Origin: Pedobacter metabolipauper
Lineage (GTDB): Bacteria; Bacteroidota; Bacteroidia; Sphingobacteriales; Sphingobacteriaceae
NCBI RefSeq assembly: GCF_004362715.1
Contig: NZ_SNYC01000005.1
Coordinates: 621,781 to 685,780 of the forward strand
Direction: 5' to 3'
DNA: 64,000 nucleotides
The notes beneath the pieces were generated by a model. That model was given only the letters and a program-made list of their open reading frames with translations, did not search any database and had not been told where the DNA came from. Positions 7,704 through 16,944 of this stretch are shown piece by piece (position 1 is the stretch's first letter; each line of letters opens with the position of its first letter). The translations under genes were made by a program, and so were the position numbers.

Positions 7704-9230
7704 ATGAAATTTGCTTTAAAAACCCTCTTACTTTTCACTACACTATTTATTGCAGCAGATATCCCTTTATTTGCTCAAGAAATCAAAGCAGTAATTGCCG
7801 GAGATTTTGCAGATCCGTCGGTGATCAGAAAAGGAAACGAATACTTTGCTATTGGCACATCATCTGAATGGGCGCCCCATTTCCCCATATATAAGTCCGG
7901 TAACCTGAAGGACTGGAAACAAAGCGGCTATGTATTTGACGTGACCCCTGAATGGGCCGGGTCTTCCTTTTGGGCTCCTGAATACTATTTTCACAACAAT
8001 ACCTATTTCGTTTACTATTCGGCAAAACGTAAAAAAGATGGTGTTTCCTGCATTGGTGTGGCGACTTCAAAATATCCAGACAGGGATTTTAAAGACCATG
8101 GTGTAATCATTGAATATGGTAAAGAGGCTATTGATGCATTCTTGTTTAATGACAATGGCCAATTGTACATTACCTGGAAAGCATACGGACTTGATGGCAG
8201 ACCCATCGAAATACTAGGCAGCACAGTTTCAAGTGATGGCTTATCCCTTACCGGAACTCCATTTACGATGATGAAAGACGATCAGGGTATTGGACTGGAA
8301 GGACAAAGCATCCTCAAAAAAGACGATTTCTATTATCTTTTCTATTCTGTAGGCAACTGCTGCGGCAGTAAATGCGATTATAATGTTCGTGTAGCCAGGT
8401 CTAAAGATTTTAAGGGTCCTTATGAAAATCACTTAAAAAACCCGATACTCCAGGAAAATGCAGATTGGAAATGCTCCGGTCACGGAACTTTTGTAAACAG
8501 CCCCGATGGTAAATATTATTACCTGTATCATGCATACAATAAAGAGAGTACTGTTTTTACGGGCAGACAGGGAATGCTTGCCGAATTGGTATGGGCAGGA
8601 AAAAATGAATGGCCATCATTTACAGCACTATCTGCAGGTCTTATCAGCGCCGGTAAGAACAATATCAAAGATGATTTCAATTCAAAAAGTATAGCGAATT
8701 ACTGGCAATGGGATTTCAGGAATGCCACCCCGGTTGTTAAACAACAAAAAGGAAGCCTTCACTTATCCGGAAGCATTACAAAATCAAATAATACTGGTGT
8801 TGTATTAACCCTGCGTCCGACAGCAATGGACTACGAAATGACGACTACAGTAATGAACCAGAATAATGCGTTAAAAGGATTGGTGATCTATGGCGATGCA
8901 AATGCTGCTTTGGGTATAGGCGTTGTAAATAACCAGGTAGAATTCTGGTCGTCCAAAGACCGCAAAAGAACAGTATTAAAAAGTATCTTACTTAAAAATC
9001 CTGCTGCTCCTGTTGACCTAAAGATAACTGTATTGCCAGATCATACCTGCAAGGTATACTGGAAACAACAGAAAGATGCCTGGGAAGAACTTGTATATGC
9101 AGATCAGGGATATTCAATGAATCATTTACCGCAATGGGATAGAAGTCCGAGAGTTGGTTTATGCTTTCATGGAACTCCTGAACTGGAAGCTGTATTCTCG
9201 TCCTTTAACCTTTCCTATTCGGAAAAGTAA
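7704..9230 (+). CDS. Secreted glycoside hydrolase family 43 protein
   Basis: 508 residues from the chosen ATG (MKFALKTLLLF). An ATG at 7695 adds three residues, and one at 7659 overlaps the preceding terminator and is unlikely. Signal peptide to about residue 25 (PLFAQ). The five-bladed propeller shows the GH43 triad: D37 in FADPS (general base), the Asp in KEAIDAFLF (pKa modulator) and the Glu in GIGLEGQSI (general acid). Residues from about 330 form a beta-sandwich accessory domain beginning IKDDFNSKSIANYWQWDFR, as in many xylosidase/arabinofuranosidase members. Expected activity is release of arabinose or xylose from plant polysaccharide; the subfamily cannot be assigned. It converges on glgB with a 4-nt gap. 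Confidence 0.9.
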   Translation: MKFALKTLLLFTTLFIAADIPLFAQEIKAVIAGDFADPSVIRKGNEYFAIGTSSEWAPHFPIYKSGNLKDWKQSGYVFDVTPEWAGSSFWAPEYYFHNNTYFVYYSAKRKKDGVSCIGVATSKYPDRDFKDHGVIIEYGKEAIDAFLFNDNGQLYITWKAYGLDGRPIEILGSTVSSDGLSLTGTPFTMMKDDQGIGLEGQSILKKDDFYYLFYSVGNCCGSKCDYNVRVARSKDFKGPYENHLKNPILQENADWKCSGHGTFVNSPDGKYYYLYHAYNKESTVFTGRQGMLAELVWAGKNEWPSFTALSAGLISAGKNNIKDDFNSKSIANYWQWDFRNATPVVKQQKGSLHLSGSITKSNNTGVVLTLRPTAMDYEMTTTVMNQNNALKGLVIYGDANAALGIGVVNNQVEFWSSKDRKRTVLKSILLKNPAAPVDLKITVLPDHTCKVYWKQQKDAWEELVYADQGYSMNHLPQWDRSPRVGLCFHGTPELEAVFSSFNLSYSEK

Positions 9231-9234
9231 GCAG

Positions 9235-11142
9235 TTATTTTCCTTGTTTTAAGACCATTGCTCCCAATGGCGGAATATTTAACAGAATAGAATACTCCCT
9301 GCCATGGCATGCTTCTTTTTCTGGCAGCATCAGTTTTTCATTCAGCTTACCGCTTCCAAAAAATTCTTCAGCATCTGTACTGAATATTTCTTTCCACTTA
9401 CCTTTAAACGGTAAGCCTACCCGATAGTTTTCACGGTAAACCGGGGTAAGGTTTAGAATAACGATCAGGGTATCTTTAGCCTTCGATGATTTTCTTGCAT
9501 AAATATAGATGGAGTGGTCGGCATCATCTGCATTGATCCACTCAAAACCATCATAAGAAAAACTGCGCTCGTACAATGCAGGTTCAGACGTATATAATTT
9601 ATTCATGGCCCTTACCGTTTTCTGCATCCCTAAATGCGGCGGATGCTGCAGTAAATGCCAGTCCAGCGAATTCTTAAAATCCCATTCGTGAGTTTGTGCA
9701 AACTCATTACCCATAAACAATAATTTTGTTCCGGGCTGCGTAAACATATAGGCATACAATACCCGCAGATTAGCAAACTTTTGCCATTCATCTCCCGGCA
9801 TCTTGTAGATCATGGAAGATTTACCATGTACTACCTCATCGTGTGAGAACGGAAGCATGAAGTTTTCAGTAAACGCATAGGTGATGCTAAATGTTAATTG
9901 ATGGTGATGATGCTTGCGGTTGATCGGATCATTTTTGAAATACTTTAAGGTATCGTTCATCCATCCCATCATCCATTTCATTCCGAAACCCAGGCCGCCC
10001 GCATATACCGGATTTGTTACTCCCGGATAGGTACTGCTCTCTTCGGCTATGGTCTGCACACCTTCAAAATTGCCATAAACCGCCTCATTAAGATCTTTAA
10101 GAAACTCAATAGCACCTAGGTTCTCACTGCCCCCATATTTATTGGTAGCTGCTTCTTCCGCTTTTCTGGAGAAGTCAAAATAAAGCATAGAAGCTACAGC
10201 ATCAACCCTTAAGCCATCGGCATGAAATTTATCCAGCCAGTATAAGGCATTGCTGATCAAAAAAGAACGTACCTCGTTGCGGTCGTAGTTGAAGATGTAC
10301 GATTTCCAGTCCGGATGAAAGCCCTTACGCATATCTGCATGCTCATACAAATGTGTACCATCAAAATGATACAGTCCATGTGCATCGCCAGGAAAGTGTG
10401 AGGGCACCCAGTCTAAAATTACTGCAATGTTATTCTTATGCAGCTCTTCAATCAGGAACATCAGCTCCTGTGGTGTACCATGTCTGGAACTAGCGGCAAA
10501 ATAGCCTGTAATCTGGTATCCCCATGAAGGATAATAAGGATATTCCATAATGGGCATAAACTCTACGTGTGTAAAGCCCATATCCAGCACATAAGGAACC
10601 AGACTTGCGGCAATCTCGGTATAGGTTAAAACTCTTTTAGGTGCTGCCGGATCACGCTGCCATGAACCCAGATGCAGTTCATAAACCGACATGGGTTTAT
10701 TTAACGCATTTAATTTAGGGCGCTTACTTAGCCAGGCCTTATCTTTCCAGGTATAATCGTTGTCCCAGATTACGGACGCTGTTTTTGGCGGATGTTCCCA
10801 TTTGGTTGCATAAGGATCTCCTTTTTCTACCATGACCCCATCAAATCCATTAACGGCATATTTATATACCTCACCTTTGGTAAGATGAGGTATAAAGCCT
10901 TCCCAGATTCCGGAGGAGTCCAGACGTCTATTTAGCGGATGTGAATCTTTGTTCCATTGGTTAAAATCCCCGATAACACTTACTGACCGTGCATTTGGTG
11001 CCCAAACTGCAAAATAAACCCCATCAATATCCTGGTGCGTCGTTAAGTGTGCCCCAAACTTTTCGTACAACCGAAAGTGCTTGCCTGAAATGAATAACGA
11101 GATATCAAAATCACTGAATAAACTGTAGGCAAGCACTTCCAT
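9235..11142 (-). CDS. glgB: 1,4-alpha-glucan branching enzyme GlgB
   Basis: 635 residues, the usual length for a short GlgB without the extra N1 domain. It makes alpha-1,6 branches in glycogen by cutting and transferring alpha-1,4 chains. An N-terminal CBM48 (VYFAVWAPNARSVSVIGDFNQW, about 42-63) precedes a GH13 barrel with YELHLGSW (154-161), nucleophile D314 in GLRVDAVASML, acid/base E367 in AEESS and H434-D435 in FSHDEVVHGKSS. A C-terminal beta domain ends at ILLNIPPLGAMVLK. The ATG overlaps the stop codon of the GH31 gene by one base (TAATG), so the pair is translationally coupled. No glgA, glgC or glgP is present in the window. Confidence 0.96.
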   Translation of the reverse strand: MEVLAYSLFSDFDISLFISGKHFRLYEKFGAHLTTHQDIDGVYFAVWAPNARSVSVIGDFNQWNKDSHPLNRRLDSSGIWEGFIPHLTKGEVYKYAVNGFDGVMVEKGDPYATKWEHPPKTASVIWDNDYTWKDKAWLSKRPKLNALNKPMSVYELHLGSWQRDPAAPKRVLTYTEIAASLVPYVLDMGFTHVEFMPIMEYPYYPSWGYQITGYFAASSRHGTPQELMFLIEELHKNNIAVILDWVPSHFPGDAHGLYHFDGTHLYEHADMRKGFHPDWKSYIFNYDRNEVRSFLISNALYWLDKFHADGLRVDAVASMLYFDFSRKAEEAATNKYGGSENLGAIEFLKDLNEAVYGNFEGVQTIAEESSTYPGVTNPVYAGGLGFGMKWMMGWMNDTLKYFKNDPINRKHHHHQLTFSITYAFTENFMLPFSHDEVVHGKSSMIYKMPGDEWQKFANLRVLYAYMFTQPGTKLLFMGNEFAQTHEWDFKNSLDWHLLQHPPHLGMQKTVRAMNKLYTSEPALYERSFSYDGFEWINADDADHSIYIYARKSSKAKDTLIVILNLTPVYRENYRVGLPFKGKWKEIFSTDAEEFFGSGKLNEKLMLPEKEACHGREYSILLNIPPLGAMVLKQGK

Positions 11143-13616
11143 TAACTATATATTTTTATAATGATAAAATTCTTATTGGATTTAAACCTTAAACAATTCC
11201 GGTCATCAAGCACATAGTCTGTGATTTCTTTATCGTCTACGGTTATCTTATTGACATTAAAGGGAAGTCCAACGATATTGTAATTATACAATTCATAGTT
11301 CGGTGTATACAACCCGTCCCTGCTTTGCTCAATTGTCAGGCCAAACTGGCTTCCTTTGACGCTGAATTTTTTCTCGGAATAAATATCCTGCTCATACGCA
11401 AAGGTATCGCCATGATCTTCAAAAAGAAATGAGTTTACTTCGTAGTCAGAGAAATAAACATTCAATAATACTTCATCAATGTCTTTCTCACCTACATATT
11501 GCATAACCGGATATTCCGGAATAACCGATCCTGCACGCACAAACAAAGGCATATGATCTAAAGGTGCTTCAATGTTATGCTCACTTTCTCCGGTAAGCAC
11601 TTCATGGGTCCAGAAATTAACCCACATCCCCTTAGGAAGGTATACTTTACGCGAAGTGGCTCCTTGTTCTAAAACCGGGCACACCAGGATCTTATCACCA
11701 AAGGTAAACTCATCCTGACGGAAGCTATTGCTGATATTTTCCTGCTCAAGCATCACCAATGGTCTTAGAATAGGAAAACCGTACCGATGGTGTTCCCAAA
11801 ATACTGAATACAGGTAGGGTAATAAACGGTATCTCAGCTCAATATAAGTTCTGTTGATGCTGGTATAGGGCTCTCCGAAGCTCCATGGTTCTCTTTCTGA
11901 GGTATCACCCGCAGAGTGTGCACGCATAAATGGCGAAAAGGTTCCCAACTGGATCCAGCGGGTAAATAGCTCGGCATCCGGCTCTCCGCTAAAGCCGCCA
12001 ATATCGGTTCCGCAGAAAGGCACTCCGGAAACAGACATGCGCTGACATTGGATGTTACCAATTTTAAGGTGTTCCCACGACGCCACATTGTCACCCGTCC
12101 AAACACAACCGTAACGCTGCATACCAGAGTAACCGGCACGTGTGATGGTGAAAGGGCGTTTATTGCGCATCAGTTTCTTTAAGCCGTCATAGGTTGACCG
12201 AACCATCTGCATGCCATATACGTTATGTGCTTTTCGGTGTGAGCCTCTGTAACCGTCGTAGTTGTGCCTTACATCGTTAGGAAAAGTTCCTGAACCAAAT
12301 ACTGCGGGCTCGTTCATATCATTCCATACTCCTGCAACGCCCATATCTACCAGCTCTTTGTACAGGTTACCCCACCATTCACGAACGTTTGGATTTGTAA
12401 AGTCAGGAAACTGGCATCTGCCCGGCCAAACGTGACCTTCCATAAAGTAGTCATCACTGCGCCTGCAGAAGTAGTTATTCTCTTTACCTTCTTTAAATAC
12501 CCAATAGTTATCATCAACTTTGATACCCGGATCGATCATGACCACGGTCTTAAAGCCATCATTGGCCAGTTCCTTGATCATTCTTTTCGGATCGGGAAAA
12601 TGGGTTTTGTTCCAGGTAAAGCAGCGGTAACCATCCATATAATCAATGTCCAGGTAAATGGCATCACAAGGAATATTTCTGGATCTGAAACCTTCAGCAA
12701 TTTCTTTTACTTTCTTTTCAGGATAGTAACTCCAGCGGCACTGGTGGTACCCCAATGCCCATTTAGGTGGCATAGGATGGGTACCCGTTAACGTTTGATA
12801 TCTTTTTACCACGTCCATCAAATGCGGGCCATGGATGTAATAGTACTGCAGTTCTCCACCATCAGCCCAGAAGCTGGTTTTGCTGTTGTCTTCTTTACCG
12901 AAGTCAAAATAAGAACGGAATGTATTGTCAAAGAATATTCCGTAAGCAGCTTTATCATGTACACCTACATAAAATGGAATGGTACGGTACAGCGGATCCT
13001 GGTCCCAGCCAAATGAATAAGCATCAGTATTCCAGTTCTGGAAATGACGGCCTCTTAAATTCATATTGCCAGATTTGTCCCCCAGTCCGAAGAAGTTCTC
13101 TTCTGCCTGGCACTTCTTGGTTGCATACACATAATAACCACCAAATTCTACGTTTTCTTCCCAATGCATAGGTGATGCATCTTCACTCATTACCATCTGA
13201 CTTTGGTTTTCTGTGAATGAGATCGCGAAATCACTTTTTCTTATTTTACAGGTAATGGTATTCGTTGATACGGCATAATATTCATCCAGTTCCTCTAACT
13301 TAAAGGTGGTTACCTTTTGATCAACTACAGGGACCGCATAAGAGAAATCATCTAAAAAAACACCATGTGGTGCCAGTCGTACCCGAATAATTTCGTCACT
13401 CACTACGCGTACCTCTACCCTGGCACTGCCATCAGCAAAAAAGAACCGGTTACCCTCTGTAATTACTTTTTGAACTGAACCTAAGTATTGTTTTACAATT
13501 GGTTTCAGATCCGTTACCGGATTATTTAAATGCTGTACAGCTTCTTCAACTTCTTGTGATGTAGTTATGCTATTGGTTATCTCTTTTCCTGGTTCGTTTT
13601 GTTCTTCCATTATCAT
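11142..13616 (-). CDS. Glycoside hydrolase family 31 alpha-glucosidase
   Basis: 824 residues. GH31 enzymes release glucose (or xylose) from alpha-linked oligosaccharides with retention. The N-terminal beta-sandwich (YAVPVVDQKVTTF and onward, to about 270) precedes a barrel with GYHQCRWSYY, the nucleophile D433 in WNDMNEP and the acid/base D509 in TGDN. The Tyr/Trp/His setting and the VYLPKGMWVNFW distal domain match bacterial alpha-glucosidases. No signal peptide, so it is cytosolic, in keeping with its coupling to glgB. Two in-frame ATGs (13616 and 13610) are possible; the second has the better spacing from a purine-rich stretch. The pair points to turnover of an internal alpha-glucan or imported maltodextrin. 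Confidence 0.93.
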   Translation of the reverse strand: MIMEEQNEPGKEITNSITTSQEVEEAVQHLNNPVTDLKPIVKQYLGSVQKVITEGNRFFFADGSARVEVRVVSDEIIRVRLAPHGVFLDDFSYAVPVVDQKVTTFKLEELDEYYAVSTNTITCKIRKSDFAISFTENQSQMVMSEDASPMHWEENVEFGGYYVYATKKCQAEENFFGLGDKSGNMNLRGRHFQNWNTDAYSFGWDQDPLYRTIPFYVGVHDKAAYGIFFDNTFRSYFDFGKEDNSKTSFWADGGELQYYYIHGPHLMDVVKRYQTLTGTHPMPPKWALGYHQCRWSYYPEKKVKEIAEGFRSRNIPCDAIYLDIDYMDGYRCFTWNKTHFPDPKRMIKELANDGFKTVVMIDPGIKVDDNYWVFKEGKENNYFCRRSDDYFMEGHVWPGRCQFPDFTNPNVREWWGNLYKELVDMGVAGVWNDMNEPAVFGSGTFPNDVRHNYDGYRGSHRKAHNVYGMQMVRSTYDGLKKLMRNKRPFTITRAGYSGMQRYGCVWTGDNVASWEHLKIGNIQCQRMSVSGVPFCGTDIGGFSGEPDAELFTRWIQLGTFSPFMRAHSAGDTSEREPWSFGEPYTSINRTYIELRYRLLPYLYSVFWEHHRYGFPILRPLVMLEQENISNSFRQDEFTFGDKILVCPVLEQGATSRKVYLPKGMWVNFWTHEVLTGESEHNIEAPLDHMPLFVRAGSVIPEYPVMQYVGEKDIDEVLLNVYFSDYEVNSFLFEDHGDTFAYEQDIYSEKKFSVKGSQFGLTIEQSRDGLYTPNYELYNYNIVGLPFNVNKITVDDKEITDYVLDDRNCLRFKSNKNFIIIKIYS

Positions 13617-13727
13617 CTCTTATTAAAAATCGCTCCCTTTAGATCGTGTAATCTATACACCTAAAGTGTTAAAATTTCCAGTAAAACCAAAGGATTATTA
13701 TTATATATGGCTATTTAAATACAAAAA

Positions 13728-13751
13728 GGCCCTGACTTGATGGTCAGGGCC
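13728..13751 (-). terminator. Intrinsic terminator after the TonB-dependent receptor gene
   Basis: 9-bp stem GGCCCTGAC / GTCAGGGCC with a 6-nt loop. On the minus strand it is followed by TTTTTG. It lies 36 nt past the receptor stop codon at 13788. Confidence 0.85.
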
Positions 13752-13787
13752 TCGAATTTATATTCTGTTATTTTTTGGTTAATTTAT

Positions 13788-16676
13788 TTACGGATTATAG
13801 GTAAATCCGATATAATACAATGCCCCTACAGAAGGATTTCCATAAGACGTAAAGTAATATTTATTTAAAATATTTGAACCACCTACTTTGATCATAGATT
13901 TTACTGAAGGTATTTTTAAATTAATCTGTGCATCCAGTGTACTGAATGACGGCACCTCTCCAGATGAGAATGATGAGTTCCAGTAGAACCCGTCCTGCCA
14001 GCGATAATTTACGTTAAAGCCGATATTTTTAATGACCTCTTTATTTCCCAACCCTAAATTATAACGAACTTTAGGTGTATTAAAATCATTGATGTATTCA
14101 GCAGGAAGATCACCTATTTCATTGTAGGATACGTTACCGCTTACATTATAATCACCCATCAGGTAATCAATTCCTAACGCTGCACCATAAGATGTTACTT
14201 CACCTTTAGCATTTACAGGAACACCAAATTTAGGGAAGTTATTAGCTGGATTTTCCTGGTACACATCAACAGCAGTTATAAAATCCTTATAAGTGTTGTA
14301 ATAGGCGTAGGTATCTATTAAGAACCGTGGACCAAGCAATCCTTTATAACCAACTTCGTAAGCCTGAACACTTTCTGGACGTACCCCTCTGGCATCAAAA
14401 TCATACGTTTGCAGTAATGCTCTGTTTGGAGCTCCTGTAGATACAGAAGTAAGGTATGCCCGGTAACTTGCATCCGTATATGGCTTGTTTGTAAACAAAT
14501 TATATTTATTTAAGCTTTCTGGTAATCCACCGATCAGACGTTGTCTTCCACCGGCTACAGACAGGTCAATGTATTGATTCTGCGTAGTTGGATTCCGGTA
14601 ACCCGTTTGATAAGATACGCGGATATTATTGTTTGGTGCCACAGTAAACACACCAGATATTCTCGGTGTAAAACGTCCGTCAAAATTGGTGCTTTTATCG
14701 TATCTGCCCGATACGGACAATTTAAACTTTTCCTGAAATAACTTTTTACTCAGTTGTGCATAAGCGCCATATTCATCGATATTAAGATCGCGTGTAAGAT
14801 CGTCAAATATCGTTCCTCCTGATCTCAACTGATAAATTCTATACGAACCACCAACCTGCAGTTCAAAAACATTATTTAATGCATTGGATAAGTTATACAT
14901 TCCTTCATAATGATAAAGATTTGTTTTATCATCAAATTTGGCTCCCTGGCCGGAAGAAATTGTCGCATTTGCAATGCCGTTTTTTACCGTATTAAATTGA
15001 GTGGTACCAGGCATTAAACGTCCCTGATCTGCTACTCCCCTTGCCGCATTGTGCGCTACTTCATCAGTAGCGCCTTGTGCACGTGCAGTCGAGTAGGCTA
15101 AAGCATATTGTGCAAACCATCCTGATGTTGGGTTAGCAGCAGGGCCTACACTAGGTTTATACGCTTCATTAATGAAAGAACCAAGAATAGATGAAATATA
15201 AGAATCACCAGAACGCTCCTGGGTAGTATATGCCCGGACAAAGAAATCCTGACCCTTTAATTCTAATTTATATTGACCGATGTTAAAATTTCGTAAAGAA
15301 TAGCGGTCTGAACCAGTATATACAGAAGTACCTGTTCCCCAGTTTAATTGTGCAATAGCTTCAATTGTAGGTGAGAACCTGTAATGCATGGAACCAGACA
15401 TTTTCATAGATTCGGTATCGTAGTCTACTAAATTCGCCTCATTATATCCTGTTCTGGAAACATCCTGGCTGCTTGTTGTATTCTTATTTAAGCTATAAAG
15501 TACGCCAAGGTATGGAAGTGCCGGGCGTAATGTTGCATAAACAGGGTTGGTATTGATGGCAGTAACCAGGTTCGCATAGCTTGCTCCTGATCCGATCAGA
15601 TTGTTAAAAGCTGCAAATCCTGCAGGAGACGCTGCAGCAAAACCTTGCTGTAAACTTCTGGATACCGACAAGATGTTTGAATTTGTCTCATCACCATATA
15701 CGTTTACCCCATCATAATTTGGATCAGTTACCCGGTTTCCACTTTTAACCGTGCGGGATGTACGGTCGAAGTTATTATAGTTATCCGCCTGCCAATCCTG
15801 AGCCTGCAAGAATGAGAACGTACCTTTGATTGCAAACTTATTACCCCAGGCTTTAGCCATACGCACATCAAGTTGCTTATATTCCTGATTTCCTGTATTG
15901 TCATCATTCACATGATTAATCCCCGTTTTAAACTGAAAACTTACACCCTGGTAATCAAATGGGTTTTTTGAGGTCATCAGCATCGTACCATTTATACCAC
16001 CCGCACCATAAAGTGCAGATGACGCACCTGGCAATAACTCCACATTATCGAGGTCCAGATCTGAAATACCCACAATATTACCTACTGAGAAGTTTAATCC
16101 CGGAGCCTGGTTATCCATTCCATCCACATATTGATTGAAACGGGTATTACCATTCGAGTTAAATCCCCTGGTATTTATTGATTTGAAAGTTAAACTCTGT
16201 GTACTGATCTCTACACCTTTCATATTATTTAACGCATCATAAAATGATGGGGCAGAGATTTCCTTAATTGCATTTACCCCCATGCGCTCCACAGTTACCG
16301 GTGATTCAAGGATCCGCTCTGGTGTTCTGGACGCAGAAATTACCACATCCTGGCCCAGGGTAACCCCGGCTTCTATTTCAAGATCAAGACTGGATGTGCT
16401 TCCTGTAATTTCTTTTTCAACCGTAGTATAACCTACATAAGTAATTACAATAGTAAAAGGGGCTTTTTCTGTAGTGCTTAAAGAGAATCTTCCTGCACTA
16501 TTTGTTGAAGTTGCTGTGGTTCTTCCTTTAATGGTAACACCAACACCTGGCATTGGTTCTTTAGTAGCTTTATCTTTAATAATACCACTAATTGTTACAC
16601 TTTGTCCCTGTGCGAATGATGCTGTAAAAAACAACATTGAAAGCGCAAAGATTGCTCTGGTAAAAGTTTTGCTCAT
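13788..16676 (-). CDS. TonB-dependent outer-membrane receptor with CarboxypepD-like N-terminal domain
   Basis: 962 residues. Signal peptide to about residue 24 (FAQGQS), then a carboxypeptidase-D regulatory-like beta-sandwich (VTISGIIKDKATKEPMPGVGVTIKG to about 105), a plug domain (VVISASRTPERILESPVTVERM to about 240) and a 22-strand barrel ending in the aromatic pattern ALYYIGFTYNP. It imports a large or scarce substrate across the outer membrane with TonB energy. It lacks the SusC-specific pattern and has no SusD neighbour, so it looks like a stand-alone receptor (siderophore, cobalamin or other) rather than a SusC. Substrate unknown. It is monocistronic, with a clear terminator downstream and an AT-rich promoter region of 268 bp upstream. 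Confidence 0.93.
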   Translation of the reverse strand: MSKTFTRAIFALSMLFFTASFAQGQSVTISGIIKDKATKEPMPGVGVTIKGRTTATSTNSAGRFSLSTTEKAPFTIVITYVGYTTVEKEITGSTSSLDLEIEAGVTLGQDVVISASRTPERILESPVTVERMGVNAIKEISAPSFYDALNNMKGVEISTQSLTFKSINTRGFNSNGNTRFNQYVDGMDNQAPGLNFSVGNIVGISDLDLDNVELLPGASSALYGAGGINGTMLMTSKNPFDYQGVSFQFKTGINHVNDDNTGNQEYKQLDVRMAKAWGNKFAIKGTFSFLQAQDWQADNYNNFDRTSRTVKSGNRVTDPNYDGVNVYGDETNSNILSVSRSLQQGFAAASPAGFAAFNNLIGSGASYANLVTAINTNPVYATLRPALPYLGVLYSLNKNTTSSQDVSRTGYNEANLVDYDTESMKMSGSMHYRFSPTIEAIAQLNWGTGTSVYTGSDRYSLRNFNIGQYKLELKGQDFFVRAYTTQERSGDSYISSILGSFINEAYKPSVGPAANPTSGWFAQYALAYSTARAQGATDEVAHNAARGVADQGRLMPGTTQFNTVKNGIANATISSGQGAKFDDKTNLYHYEGMYNLSNALNNVFELQVGGSYRIYQLRSGGTIFDDLTRDLNIDEYGAYAQLSKKLFQEKFKLSVSGRYDKSTNFDGRFTPRISGVFTVAPNNNIRVSYQTGYRNPTTQNQYIDLSVAGGRQRLIGGLPESLNKYNLFTNKPYTDASYRAYLTSVSTGAPNRALLQTYDFDARGVRPESVQAYEVGYKGLLGPRFLIDTYAYYNTYKDFITAVDVYQENPANNFPKFGVPVNAKGEVTSYGAALGIDYLMGDYNVSGNVSYNEIGDLPAEYINDFNTPKVRYNLGLGNKEVIKNIGFNVNYRWQDGFYWNSSFSSGEVPSFSTLDAQINLKIPSVKSMIKVGGSNILNKYYFTSYGNPSVGALYYIGFTYNP

Positions 16677-16944
16677 ACGTGAATTTGTTTGTATTTGGTT
16701 AACGTGTACATAAATCTAAAACATTTTTTTAATTATCCAAATTATAATTTTATTAAAATTTTTTATATCAAAATATAATTTTCATCATATGATATTTATT
16801 TATAAAATTTTCCGCAAATCTAATTTTATTTGTGTGTTTATTTCAGCTTTATAATTATTTATGTTTCCGTCTTAACTGACATAGTTTTTGTTAAATTGCA
16901 GAATTAAAACCAAATCTTTACTTTGCAGGATCAGGTATCCTTAA

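Noticed and set aside
13788..16676. TonB receptor as a SusC with a missing SusD
   Set aside because: It lacks SusC-type features and has its own terminator and single-gene layout, so it is better called a general TonB-dependent receptor.
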